Positions 15,823-24,147 of a stretch of DNA of 39,559 nt are shown piece by piece. The position numbers and the translations under genes are program-made. The notes beneath the pieces were generated by a model. That model was not told the origin of the DNA, did no database searches, and saw only the letters and a program-made list of their open reading frames with translations. The stretch is from Ruminococcus sp. (lineage in GTDB: Bacteria; Bacillota; Clostridia; Oscillospirales; Acutalibacteraceae), in NCBI GenBank assembly GCA_017473555.1, contig JAFUKO010000132.1:1-39559 (forward strand). The letters run 5' to 3'. The first letter of the stretch is position 1. Every line of letters begins with the position of its first letter.

Positions 15823-18348
15823 ATGAAACTCTCATTTTCTACTAAAGGCTGGCACAACAGCAATTTTGATGATTTTTGTGAAGCAGCCAACTATATCGGT
15901 TTTTCAGGTATAGAGCTGCACAATATACACAACCGTCTTTTCACTGAGAAAGACGGTGCTTTCCACGATTACGCATCTGCTGCTACATTACGCAGACTTT
16001 TTGAGAAAAAGCTCGAGATTCCTTGTATCGACGTTGTAGCTGACATCGCTGACAGTGAAAACGAAACTGACACAGTTGATGAAATCAAGAGATGTATCGA
16101 GATTGCTAACAACTTACGCATTCCTTACATCCGTATGCGTGCTAATAACTCTACAGATAAAGAGGCGGCTACTGCTCAGGTTGTTAAGACTATCGAAGCA
16201 GTTCACGCTTTAGCTATTGATAATAACGTAACTTTACTCATAGAAACATCAGGTCTGTTTGCTGTTACAAAGACTCTGTGCGAGGTGCTGGACTCATTTG
16301 CAAGTGACAATGTTGCGGCTTTGTGGCATCTTTCACACGCATATTTTGCAGGTAAAGAATCTCCTGAGCAGGTTATCAAAAATCTCGGTGCATATGTAAA
16401 GCACGTGCATTTTTCTGATGCCAAAAAGGTTGACGATAAGGTAGAGTACTGCTTAGCAGGTGAGGGTGAGCTCCCTATTAAAGAAATGATGCTCGCTTTA
16501 AGCTCAGTAAACTATGACGGCTATATCTCACTTATCTGGGACCCAAGCTGGTGCGAAGAGCTTGATGATATGGAAATCATTTTTGCTCAGTACAAAGAGT
16601 TTATGAAGCAGTTTGATGACACTTCAAAGAACAAGAAAACTCTCTACTATAACAACCGCCACACAGGTAAATTTGTGTGGAAAAAGGATTTGCTGATTGA
16701 CGCTACATTCGGCGACGTGCTCGACAAAATGGTCGAGGAGTTCCCTGACCAGTATGCGTTCAAATACACAACTCTTGACTATACACGTACATATTCAGAG
16801 TTTCGAGATGATGTTGATACCTTTGCCCGTGCACTCATCGCTATGGGTGTTAAAGCAGGCACAAAGGTAGCAGTCTGGGCGTCTAACGTACCACAGTGGT
16901 ACATCGCTTTCTGGGCAACCGTAAAAATCGGTGCTATCTTAGTTACAGTTAACACAGCATACAAAATCCACGAGGCTGAGTACCTTTTCCGTCAGTCTGA
17001 TACTCACACACTGATTATGACTCAGGGTGCTAAGGATACAAACTACGGCGATATAGTTGCTAAGCTCTGTCCTGAGCTTGAAAATACAAAAGAGGGCAAT
17101 CAGGTTCACTCAAAGCGTCTGCCGTTCTTACGCAACGTTATTACAGTAGGCTTTAAGCAGAAGGGCTGTATGACATGGAATCAGGCTCTTGAATTCGCAA
17201 ACAAAGTTCCTGTTTCTGAAGTGCATCGTATGGCGGCACTTGTTGATAAAAACGACGTTTGTAATATGCAGTACACTTCAGGTACTACAGGCTTCCCTAA
17301 GGGCGTAATGCTCACTCACTACAATATTGTAAATGACGGTAAATGTATCGGCGACAGAATGGACCTCTCAACTGCTGACAGAATGATGGTTCAGGTTCCT
17401 ATGTTCCATTGCTTCGGTATGGTGCTCGCAATGACAGCTACTATGACCCACGGCGGAACACTGTTACCACTGCCATATTTCTCACCAAAGCCTGCACTTG
17501 CGTGTATCAACAACGAGCATATCACAGCGTTCCACGGTGTTCCTACAATGTTTATTGCATTACTCGAGCACGAGGACTTTGATAAAACAGACTTCTCCTA
17601 TATGCGTACAGGTATTATGGCAGGTTCGCCTTGTCCTATCTCTGTTATGCAGGACGTTGTCAATAAAATGAATATGAAAGAAATCACTATCGTTTATGGT
17701 CAGACAGAGGCTTCTCCTGGTTGTACAATGAGTTCTACTGACGACCCACTCGAGGTTCGAGTTGCAACAGTAGGTAGAGCACTTCCTGAAATTGAGTGCC
17801 GTATCGTTGACCCTGAAACAGGTGAGGATTGTCCTGATGAAGTGCCTGGCGAGTTCTTAGCTAGAGGCTACAACATTATGAAGGGTTACTATAAGATGCC
17901 ACAGGCTACTCCTGCCGCTATTGATAAAGACGGCTGGCTCCATACAGGTGACCTTGCTTGCCGCACAAAAGAGGGTAACTACCGTATTACAGGACGTTTA
18001 AAGGATATGATCATCCGTGGTGGTGAGAACATCTATCCTAAGGAGATTGAGGAGTTTATCTACACTCACGAAAAGGTAAGTGACGTACAGGTTATCGGTG
18101 TTCCTGATGAGCAGTATGGTGAAGAGATTATGGCTTGCATCATCTTAAAAGAGGGCGAGACTATGACAGAGGCTGAGATGAAGGACTATATCCTTGCTAA
18201 TATGGCACGTCACAAGGTTCCTCGTTACATCGACTTTGTAGATTCATTCCCGACAAATGCTGCGGGTAAGATTATGAAGTACAAGATGCGTGAGCAGGCT
18301 GTAGAAAAGCTCGGACTCCAGAAGGCTAACAGCGTGGAGACAGCGTAA
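15823..18348 (+). CDS. TIM-barrel/acyl-CoA synthetase fusion, Leu T-box controlled
   Basis: A fusion of about 841 aa. Residues 1-270 form a xylose-isomerase/AP-endonuclease-2-like TIM barrel (LLIETSG, HVHFSD). Residues about 290-830 are a complete AMP-forming acyl-CoA synthetase of the fatty-acyl type, with MQYTSGTTGFPKG from about 482, YGQTEAS, WLHTGD, GRLKDMIIRGGENIYP and the terminal catalytic lysine in NAAGKIMKYK. The barrel lacks some usual metal ligands (the final Glu position reads IWDPSW), so its activity is doubtful. The synthetase should activate a short or branched acid. The Leu T-box suggests isovalerate to isovaleryl-CoA (inference). The start is ATG 15823, with AGGAGG 7 nt upstream and 2 nt after the previous stop. 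The GTG at 15817 is too close to that site. Confidence 0.85.
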   Translation: MKLSFSTKGWHNSNFDDFCEAANYIGFSGIELHNIHNRLFTEKDGAFHDYASAATLRRLFEKKLEIPCIDVVADIADSENETDTVDEIKRCIEIANNLRIPYIRMRANNSTDKEAATAQVVKTIEAVHALAIDNNVTLLIETSGLFAVTKTLCEVLDSFASDNVAALWHLSHAYFAGKESPEQVIKNLGAYVKHVHFSDAKKVDDKVEYCLAGEGELPIKEMMLALSSVNYDGYISLIWDPSWCEELDDMEIIFAQYKEFMKQFDDTSKNKKTLYYNNRHTGKFVWKKDLLIDATFGDVLDKMVEEFPDQYAFKYTTLDYTRTYSEFRDDVDTFARALIAMGVKAGTKVAVWASNVPQWYIAFWATVKIGAILVTVNTAYKIHEAEYLFRQSDTHTLIMTQGAKDTNYGDIVAKLCPELENTKEGNQVHSKRLPFLRNVITVGFKQKGCMTWNQALEFANKVPVSEVHRMAALVDKNDVCNMQYTSGTTGFPKGVMLTHYNIVNDGKCIGDRMDLSTADRMMVQVPMFHCFGMVLAMTATMTHGGTLLPLPYFSPKPALACINNEHITAFHGVPTMFIALLEHEDFDKTDFSYMRTGIMAGSPCPISVMQDVVNKMNMKEITIVYGQTEASPGCTMSSTDDPLEVRVATVGRALPEIECRIVDPETGEDCPDEVPGEFLARGYNIMKGYYKMPQATPAAIDKDGWLHTGDLACRTKEGNYRITGRLKDMIIRGGENIYPKEIEEFIYTHEKVSDVQVIGVPDEQYGEEIMACIILKEGETMTEAEMKDYILANMARHKVPRYIDFVDSFPTNAAGKIMKYKMREQAVEKLGLQKANSVETA

Positions 18349-19157
18349 TGTATATGAAATTTACTGTTATTGACTCACATTGTCATATTTATCCTGAAAA
18401 GATTGCCAGCAAAGCGGTTGGAGGTACTGACCGCTTTTACGACATTGTTTCAAAATGCGAAGGTACGATTGATGACTTAATCGCTCGTGGCAAAAAAGCA
18501 GGCGTTGACCACTTTATTGTTCAGTCGGTTGCTACTACTCCACAGCAGGTCAGAAAAATAAACGAGTTTATCGCACAAAGTGTACAGGAGCACAAAGGAC
18601 TATTAACTGGTCTTGGCACACTTCATCCTGATAGCGAAGACCAGGCGGGTGATGTTGAGCATCTTATCTCACTCGGTCTGCAGGGTGTAAAGCTTCATCC
18701 TGATATCCAGCAGTTTGCGATTGACGACGAAAGATGTCTTAGAATCTACGACTTGTGTCAGGAAAAGGGTTTGCCGATTCTGATGCACACAGGTGACAAT
18801 AGATACGATTACTCTAACCCTAACAGACTTTTACCTGTGCTCAAAAAGTACAAGGATTTAGTAGTTATCGGTGCTCACTTTGGCGGTTGGTCAATGTGGG
18901 ATGAAGCGTGCGATGTGTACAAAGGCATCCCTAACTTCTACGTTGACTGTAGCTCAAGCCTTTACGCTATCACTCCTGAAACTGCTAAAAAGGTAGTCCG
19001 CACCTATGGTGCTGAGCACGTGCTCTTTGCTACCGACTACCCTATGTGGGAGCCAAGTGAGGAGATTGAGCGTTTTATGGCAATCGGCTTAACTGATGAA
19101 GAAAACGAGATTATCTTCTCAAAAAACGTCAGAAAGCTTTTCAACATTGATTTATAA
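18348..19157 (+). CDS. Amidohydrolase-family (Amidohydro_2) metal-dependent hydrolase
   Basis: A 269-aa TIM-barrel protein with the amidohydrolase-2 signature set: HCH in DSHCHIYPEK near the N-terminus, KLHPD, MHTGD, GAHFGGW, and a late metal Asp in FATDYPMWEP. Relatives include ACMSD-like decarboxylases and lactone or amide hydrolases. The real substrate is unknown. The start overlaps the previous stop (TAATG) with a GGAG site 8 nt upstream, so it is translationally coupled to the synthetase fusion. It ends the Leu T-box operon just before the terminator at 19184. A role in clearing or making an intermediate of leucine or isovalerate metabolism is speculative. Confidence 0.82.
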   Translation: MYMKFTVIDSHCHIYPEKIASKAVGGTDRFYDIVSKCEGTIDDLIARGKKAGVDHFIVQSVATTPQQVRKINEFIAQSVQEHKGLLTGLGTLHPDSEDQAGDVEHLISLGLQGVKLHPDIQQFAIDDERCLRIYDLCQEKGLPILMHTGDNRYDYSNPNRLLPVLKKYKDLVVIGAHFGGWSMWDEACDVYKGIPNFYVDCSSSLYAITPETAKKVVRTYGAEHVLFATDYPMWEPSEEIERFMAIGLTDEENEIIFSKNVRKLFNIDL

Positions 19158-19183
19158 AAACTGCAATATGCATATAGCAAAAG

Positions 19184-19207
19184 CCTCCGATTAATCGGAG
19201 GTTTTTT
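19184..19207 (+). terminator. Terminator of the Leu T-box operon
   Basis: Perfect 7-bp stem CCTCCGA/TCGGAGG, TTAA loop, six T residues. The gap from here to the promoter at 19392 contains a dyad-rich GC patch (19264-19288) and an 11-bp tandem duplication of GTTGCAGATTA (19337-19358), and no gene. Confidence 0.9.
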
Positions 19208-19336
19208 GCGCTTTTATGTAGAGTTTTTATTAGTGTCACAATTGTATTGTACGACCACTTGTAGGGGACGGCGTCCTCGACGTACCGAGAGATAAACACC
19301 TGTAAAATCCCAAAAAGCGTTTATAATAAACTGATA

Positions 19337-19358
19337 GTTGCAGATTAGTTGCAGATTA
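19337..19358. repeat. Two tandem copies of an 11-bp unit
   Basis: GTTGCAGATTA occurs twice head to tail in the intergenic region before the BlaI promoter. Its role is unknown; it may be a simple slippage duplication. Confidence 0.6.
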
Positions 19359-19391
19359 TAAATAATTTTTCTAATATCGTTCATTATAATA

Positions 19392-19420
19392 TTGACAACG
19401 CAAGGTTACAGTTGTAAACT
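19392..19420 (+). promoter_or_regulatory. Promoter of the blaI-blaR1-like operon
   Basis: TTGACA (19392-19397), 17-bp spacer, TAAACT (19415-19420). The first BlaI-type operator lies in the spacer and overlaps the -10 box, so repressor binding should block RNA polymerase. Confidence 0.8.
19406..19417. promoter_or_regulatory. BlaI/MecI-type operator 1
   Basis: TTACAGTTGTAA is an inverted repeat with the TACA-N2-TGTA core known for BlaI/MecI operators. It overlaps the -10 element of the promoter. Confidence 0.75.
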
Positions 19421-19431
19421 ATATACATAAA

Positions 19432-19447
19432 GGTTACATTTGTAACC
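19432..19447. promoter_or_regulatory. BlaI/MecI-type operator 2
   Basis: GGTTACATTTGTAACC is a perfect 7-bp inverted repeat around TT, with the same TACA-N2-TGTA core. Its centre lies 28 bp downstream of operator 1, between the promoter and the repressor start codon. Confidence 0.78.
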
Positions 19448-19470
19448 TGAAGGATAGAGAGGTGGAGTCA

Positions 19471-19845
19471 GTGAAAAAAGATATTAAAATCACAGAATCT
19501 GAGTGGAGTGTAATGGAAATACTGTGGAGCACAGACTTTGCTACAATTGGAGAAATAAAAAAAGCGTTAGCCTCTACCGATTGGAGCGATTCTACAATAA
19601 AAACACTTGTCAGACGACTGGTGTCTAAAAAGGCGATAGCTATAAACACAGATGAAGCTGTTTTTCGTTATTACCCTCTAATTTCACAACAGGATTGTCA
19701 AAGGAAAGAAACAAAAAGCTTTATTAACAGAGTTTACGAAGGTTCTGTCAGTATGCTCGTTACTAATCTTGTGGCAGATTCAAATCTAAGTGAAAAGGAA
19801 CGAAAAGAGCTTTTAGATCTCATCGAAAAGATGGAGAAGGGGTAA
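19471..19845 (+). CDS. BlaI/MecI-family transcriptional repressor
   Basis: A 124-aa winged-helix repressor. The N-terminus KITESEWSVMEILW matches the BlaI/MecI/CopY family, and the C-terminal half would form the dimer, with the site for proteolytic inactivation near the middle. It is autoregulated by the two TACA-N2-TGTA operators just upstream. The next gene, a BlaR1-like M56 protease, starts 3 bp later, the classic sensor-repressor pairing. GTG 19471 (AGGTGG 5 nt upstream) is preferred because it gives the usual family N-terminus. GTG 19462 with AAGGA upstream is also possible and would add three residues. Confidence 0.88.
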   Translation: MKKDIKITESEWSVMEILWSTDFATIGEIKKALASTDWSDSTIKTLVRRLVSKKAIAINTDEAVFRYYPLISQQDCQRKETKSFINRVYEGSVSMLVTNLVADSNLSEKERKELLDLIEKMEKG

Positions 19846-19848
19846 ACA

Positions 19849-22509
19849 ATGATAAATGATACGTTAATACTCGGATTTGAAATGATGCAAAAATCAAGTC
19901 CGTTGTACCCTGTTTTTGAATATTTAGTGCACACCACCGTGTATGTAACAATTACTGCTCTGCTTATCATTTTGTTTAAGCTGATATTCAAAAATAAGAT
20001 AGGCGCTAAATGGCACGTTTTAATATGGCTTGTCTTACTTGTCAGAATAGTAGTGCCTGTTTTACCTTCCAGTATGTTTTCAATCTTTAATACAGCTCAA
20101 ATTGACGATGAAACTATAGCGCGTATGACATACAGCGTTGTAGAAAACAACGATAATGCTGATACTCTAAAAGCATACAATGTCGAAAAAGATACTGTTG
20201 AAGATTACTATTACACAGAAGGATACACTCATACAGACTATGAGGAAAATCGCAGCGGTGGTCACTCAGGTAGTATTATGCGACTTGACGTAGCTATAAT
20301 TGCTGTGTGGGTTGCAGGATTTGTGTTTCTTCTTTTCTACTTGATTTTTATATATTCAAGGTACACTAAAACCCTAAAAAAGAGCAGAAGAACTTGTGAT
20401 GATGATACCTACGAGCTGTTCAAGCGTTGTAAAGAAAAGCTTAGTATCAAACATGATGTTAAGCTTTTTAGAGCAGATACCACTCCTGTACTTGTAGGGT
20501 TGATTCATCCTGAAGTATATATCCCTGAAAGTAATAACCAAACTGAAACAGAATATACACTTTTGCACGAGCTTAATCATATGAAAAATTATGATATATT
20601 ATGGACTGCTATTGCCACCTTGATTTTGTGTGTGAATTGGTTTAACCCTGTAGTATGGATTTCGTTTTTTATGTTTAAGCGTGATATAGAAGTATATTGT
20701 GACGATAGAACGTTGAAGTTTACTGAAAACAAAAGCAGTTACGCACAATTGCTTTTTGATACAGCGACAAAGGAAAAATATCGCTTTGTACTTGGTACTA
20801 CTTCATTCCAAAACGGTAAATCAGGTTTAAAACACAGAATTAAGTATATGGCTAAATATAAAAAGCCAACTATTATTACTGTAGTATTTGCTGTTGTTTT
20901 ACTTAGTTCAATACTTATAGTGTGTTTGACAAATTCAATGAGTAGTCAGGTGAACTTTACACTGGAAAATCCAATAAACTACTGTAAACTGGATTTGATT
21001 ATCGACCGCGATATAGTGGGCAATAATTATAGGGATAATAGTAGTATAGGCAGGTTCTACTCCGATTTGGATGTAGAAACGATAGCGGACTCGATAGTTG
21101 TCGATAACCTTGAGTGTTACTATGAAATGGTTAGTGATAATGAAGCTTTGTTAAGGACGAATGATGATAACATCCCATTTGTACTAATCAGCAAGAAAGT
21201 GCAGGACAAATCAGGAAACAAACTTGACGATGTTGTCTTTATGGAATGTTTGGGCAATACCTTCTACATAGACGACAAAGTGCGTAATGTATCGTTGCCT
21301 AACTTACAATATGGTTTGTATTTTCCTGTGTATCTTATCGAGGAGTGTAGATATAACGATCTTGGTAAATCTTTCAGTGTAGTCGGAAGTAATCCTTTTT
21401 CGCAAAAAATAATTCTCAAAGATGACGAAAATAATTTTCAGCAACTTGTGGATTTTTACGGCGAAATGTATAAGGTCGGTTTTGATGAGTACGAAGATGG
21501 TAGCGGTGAGCTGTATGTATCCGATAGTTATGCAGGACAAACGTTATTCAGGCTGTTTTATAACGCTGATGAGAGAAGTGTGGAAATCACAAACGTATAT
21601 CAATATTTTACTCAGGATAACGCAAAAAACATAGTCAGAAAATTTGAGAATTCTGTGCAGAGAGGTGACATGACCGCTGCTAAGAACTGCTTTGCTACTC
21701 TTAGTAAGGAGGACGAAAAGTGTATCAAGGAACTGCCAGAAGATTTTAATCTCGCATTTGGATATGTTGATAAGCTTTACGATAACAGCAGTTTTTCAGT
21801 GGCAACACTATATTATACTGGAATGCTTGAGTGTATAGTTAATTTCGAGGTTGAGTTAATAGATGGTGAGTTCAAGATTACTAAGACCAATTTAGCTAAA
21901 TCCTTGGAAAATCCTTTGGTCAGAAGTGAAGAGGTTGTTGCAGAAGGAGTCATCGACGAGCTTGATTTGTCCGACATCGAAGGTCAGGGTTTCTTTAACA
22001 AAATAGCAAGCATAATTTACGCTGATGAAAAAACCGTAATACTGGACGGCGAGTGCGGACTTGTAGTCTATAATTTAACAGATCACAAAATAGATTTAAG
22101 AGCATCTGTAGATTACTTACGAGGTCTTGGCTATGACTTCCCGTATGCCTTAGCTTCACCTGATGGAACTGAGGTTTACATTTATGAATCAACAGACCCC
22201 GGTAGTGGAATACTCACGGACACTATGGTGGGACATACTGTTACAATTAATGTCGCAGATAAAACATTCAAACGTGATAAGATTAAAAACCGAGATGTTT
22301 TTAGCAAAAGAAAATCGGTTGAAAAGGAAATGACTGTAGAAGAACAGGAACTCTATGGTATCACTTGGCTATCTTCCAGTAGTATTTACGTAGAAGTTGG
22401 CGACAAAATTATGTTTACTCAGTGCACACCTGACTGGTCTTGGGAAAATCTGCAACTAGTGATTTGTGACAGAGATACAGGTGAAAAAGAAGTTATACAT
22501 ATATTCTAA
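19849..22509 (+). CDS. BlaR1-like M56 membrane metalloprotease with an unusual extracellular sensor region
   Basis: An 886-aa M56-family membrane protein. Hydrophobic segments lie near residues 27-45, 52-75, 146-170, 249-275 and 342-366. The zinc motif HELNH is at 240-244, followed by MKNYD, on the cytoplasmic side between the third and fourth segments. The roughly 520-residue C-terminal part is extracellular. I do not see the SxxK...KTG pattern of a penicillin-binding sensor there. It instead looks like several beta-rich pieces, with DPSG-like and ASPDGTEVYIYES stretches recalling beta-propeller blades. On sensing its ligand it would cut the BlaI-type repressor encoded just upstream and relieve repression. 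The inducer is probably not a beta-lactam, but this is not proved. Confidence 0.82.
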   Translation: MINDTLILGFEMMQKSSPLYPVFEYLVHTTVYVTITALLIILFKLIFKNKIGAKWHVLIWLVLLVRIVVPVLPSSMFSIFNTAQIDDETIARMTYSVVENNDNADTLKAYNVEKDTVEDYYYTEGYTHTDYEENRSGGHSGSIMRLDVAIIAVWVAGFVFLLFYLIFIYSRYTKTLKKSRRTCDDDTYELFKRCKEKLSIKHDVKLFRADTTPVLVGLIHPEVYIPESNNQTETEYTLLHELNHMKNYDILWTAIATLILCVNWFNPVVWISFFMFKRDIEVYCDDRTLKFTENKSSYAQLLFDTATKEKYRFVLGTTSFQNGKSGLKHRIKYMAKYKKPTIITVVFAVVLLSSILIVCLTNSMSSQVNFTLENPINYCKLDLIIDRDIVGNNYRDNSSIGRFYSDLDVETIADSIVVDNLECYYEMVSDNEALLRTNDDNIPFVLISKKVQDKSGNKLDDVVFMECLGNTFYIDDKVRNVSLPNLQYGLYFPVYLIEECRYNDLGKSFSVVGSNPFSQKIILKDDENNFQQLVDFYGEMYKVGFDEYEDGSGELYVSDSYAGQTLFRLFYNADERSVEITNVYQYFTQDNAKNIVRKFENSVQRGDMTAAKNCFATLSKEDEKCIKELPEDFNLAFGYVDKLYDNSSFSVATLYYTGMLECIVNFEVELIDGEFKITKTNLAKSLENPLVRSEEVVAEGVIDELDLSDIEGQGFFNKIASIIYADEKTVILDGECGLVVYNLTDHKIDLRASVDYLRGLGYDFPYALASPDGTEVYIYESTDPGSGILTDTMVGHTVTINVADKTFKRDKIKNRDVFSKRKSVEKEMTVEEQELYGITWLSSSSIYVEVGDKIMFTQCTPDWSWENLQLVICDRDTGEKEVIHIF

Positions 22510-22513
22510 AAGA

Positions 22514-22541
22514 AAAGCCTCCGAGAAATCGGAGGCTTTTT
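22514..22541. terminator. Bidirectional terminator between convergent genes
   Basis: AAAGCCTCCGA, GAAA loop, TCGGAGGCTTT, flanked by A- and T-runs, so it can work on both strands. It serves the M56 protease gene (plus) and the MBL hydrolase gene (minus). Its stem core is the same as in the terminator at 19184. Confidence 0.88.
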
Positions 22542-22546
22542 GTGTC

Positions 22547-23425
22547 TTATACAGTTTTCCAGAGTATCAGGTTATCGTCTATAATAACATCGACCTTGCC
22601 CTCGTTTTTGAGGTAGCTCAGATATGACCTGACAGTACTGCCGACAAGCGAGTTCTGGCGGATGCTCATCCTGAGCTCATAGTGGTAAAACAGCTTTTGG
22701 AGCAGCACTTCGAATGTGAGCGGCTCTTTGAGCATAGCGAGTATCATGTCACAGATTTCGTATAATTTGTCACGATTGAGTTTTATCAGCGGTCTTATAT
22801 CATCTACTGTTTCAACGTGCGACATAATAAACTTGTCAGCACTCATATTCTCGACGAATGTTAGTGACTCGAGATGCTTTTTGATATCTAAAAGATAGGT
22901 GATACCGTACTTTTTGATTATCTCTTCACTTGATACGATGTCGCCGACAAATGCGACATTATCAGGAGTGACTATCGCTATCATACCGAGCGAATGTCCG
23001 GAAATATCGTAGGTTTTGAGCTCACTTGGGAAGTCAGTAGAGCTGATGTCTTTTGTGACACTCTCTTTTGCTAAAAAGAACTTGTGCTCCATTTCCTGCG
23101 GTATATATCCGCCGTAGATGTGCAGCGGATTTATAATCGGATGCTCGATAAACGGACGGTCAATAGTAGAGCAGAAAATGTCACAGCCTGTTTTCTCCTG
23201 AATGTAAGCGTTGCCACCGATGTGGTCAGCGTGGGCGTGGGTGTTGATTATACCTTTTATAATCCATCCTTGCTCACTGCAGATTTTGAGAGTTTTCTTT
23301 GCTGAGTTTTTGTCGGAGCCTGAGTCGATTAAATAAACATCAGTGTCGTTTCTTTTGTATATGCCGACCTTTGACGGGCTTTCGATATAATAACAGCAGT
23401 CAGTAACTTTGACTAGTTCAAACAT
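22547..23425 (-). CDS. Metallo-beta-lactamase-fold hydrolase
   Basis: A 292-aa MBL-fold protein. The metal motif THAHADH is at residues 62-68. Later ligands appear in DISGHSLG, VGDIVSSEE and MSHVET. The last 90 residues look like a small winged-helix-like domain (FEVLLQKLFYHYELRMSIRQ), as in some MBL hydrolases related to LACTB2 or glyoxalase II. A thioester, cyclic nucleotide or nucleic acid substrate cannot be chosen from sequence. The start follows AGGTGAT with 5-nt spacing. It has its own promoter in the gap after the MecA-like gene, so the two need not be co-expressed. Confidence 0.82.
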   Translation of the reverse strand: MFELVKVTDCCYYIESPSKVGIYKRNDTDVYLIDSGSDKNSAKKTLKICSEQGWIIKGIINTHAHADHIGGNAYIQEKTGCDIFCSTIDRPFIEHPIINPLHIYGGYIPQEMEHKFFLAKESVTKDISSTDFPSELKTYDISGHSLGMIAIVTPDNVAFVGDIVSSEEIIKKYGITYLLDIKKHLESLTFVENMSADKFIMSHVETVDDIRPLIKLNRDKLYEICDMILAMLKEPLTFEVLLQKLFYHYELRMSIRQNSLVGSTVRSYLSYLKNEGKVDVIIDDNLILWKTV

Positions 23426-23456
23426 TTTATCACCTGTGCATAAAAATTCCTATACT

Positions 23457-23485
23457 ATTATACTGCCCTGAGTTATCATTTTCAA
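23457..23485 (-). promoter_or_regulatory. Promoter of the MBL hydrolase gene
   Basis: On the minus strand: TTGAAA (23485-23480), 17-bp spacer, TATAAT (23462-23457), about 30 bp upstream of the start codon. It overlaps the end of the MecA-like gene's downstream region. Confidence 0.75.
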
Positions 23486-23487
23486 TA

Positions 23488-24048
23488 CTAAAGTGATGCT
23501 CCGATTGTAACGATAGCGTTACCGCTGGATATAGTTTTACCGCTTTCGGATAGTCTTGCGATAAAGGTTTTTGAGCCTTTGACTCTTTGTGCGAATTCCG
23601 ACAGTACCTCTTTTGCCTTTTTGGGTACCAGCGGATAATCAAACACAAGGTAGTAGCTGTCGTTGTACAGGTAAGCTGAATTGTTATAGTACAGCGTGTC
23701 GGTATTGTAGAGCTTTTCGATAGTTGTGAGCATATTTTCTGTGTCTGTAAATTTGTAGCACGGGTACTCCTTTATCCGCTTTATGCGGTATTTTGTACGC
23801 TCTTTTTTATCACTTAGCGACACAAGCAAAACACAGCCGTCACCGCTCTTTAAGGCTTCGCACAGAATCTTCTTGTTGTCTGTAGGGATAGAGTTGCTGG
23901 TGCACGCAAGACTTAGCAGTCTGCTCAGTATCTTTTTTGAATGAGGGTCAGAAAAGCCCATATCGTAAAAATCAAGGTCGAAATTTTTCATATCATCACT
24001 GCATAGTGAAATAAGCACCTTATCGTGCGATATTTGTGAAATCTTCAA
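23488..24048 (-). CDS. MecA-like adaptor protein
   Basis: A 186-aa protein resembling the MecA/NegA adaptors that bring targets to the ClpC/ClpP protease. The N-terminal MKISQISHDKVLISLCSDDM and the following LDFYDMGFSDP region match the family's substrate-binding domain. The C-terminal half, LTTIEKLYNTDTLYYNNSAY then YYLVFDYP, resembles the ClpC-binding alpha/beta domain. It is somewhat short for the family, which is often 200-240 aa. The start is TTG at 24048, chosen for the AAAGGAGG site 8 nt upstream. Its targets are unknown; the neighbours give no strong hint. Confidence 0.65.
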   Translation of the reverse strand: MKISQISHDKVLISLCSDDMKNFDLDFYDMGFSDPHSKKILSRLLSLACTSNSIPTDNKKILCEALKSGDGCVLLVSLSDKKERTKYRIKRIKEYPCYKFTDTENMLTTIEKLYNTDTLYYNNSAYLYNDSYYLVFDYPLVPKKAKEVLSEFAQRVKGSKTFIARLSESGKTISSGNAIVTIGASL

Positions 24049-24147
24049 GAGTGAAACCTCCTTTGAAAGTGCTATATAACATACTATGCTAAAAGGCTTT
24101 TCTATGCAATGGTGAGTTTTTGGCTGTTAAAAAATGTGTACTGTTTA

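Noticed and set aside
21000-22509. Penicillin-binding sensor domain in the BlaR1-like protein
   Set aside because: I could not find an ordered SxxK, SxN/YxN and KTG motif set in the extracellular part.
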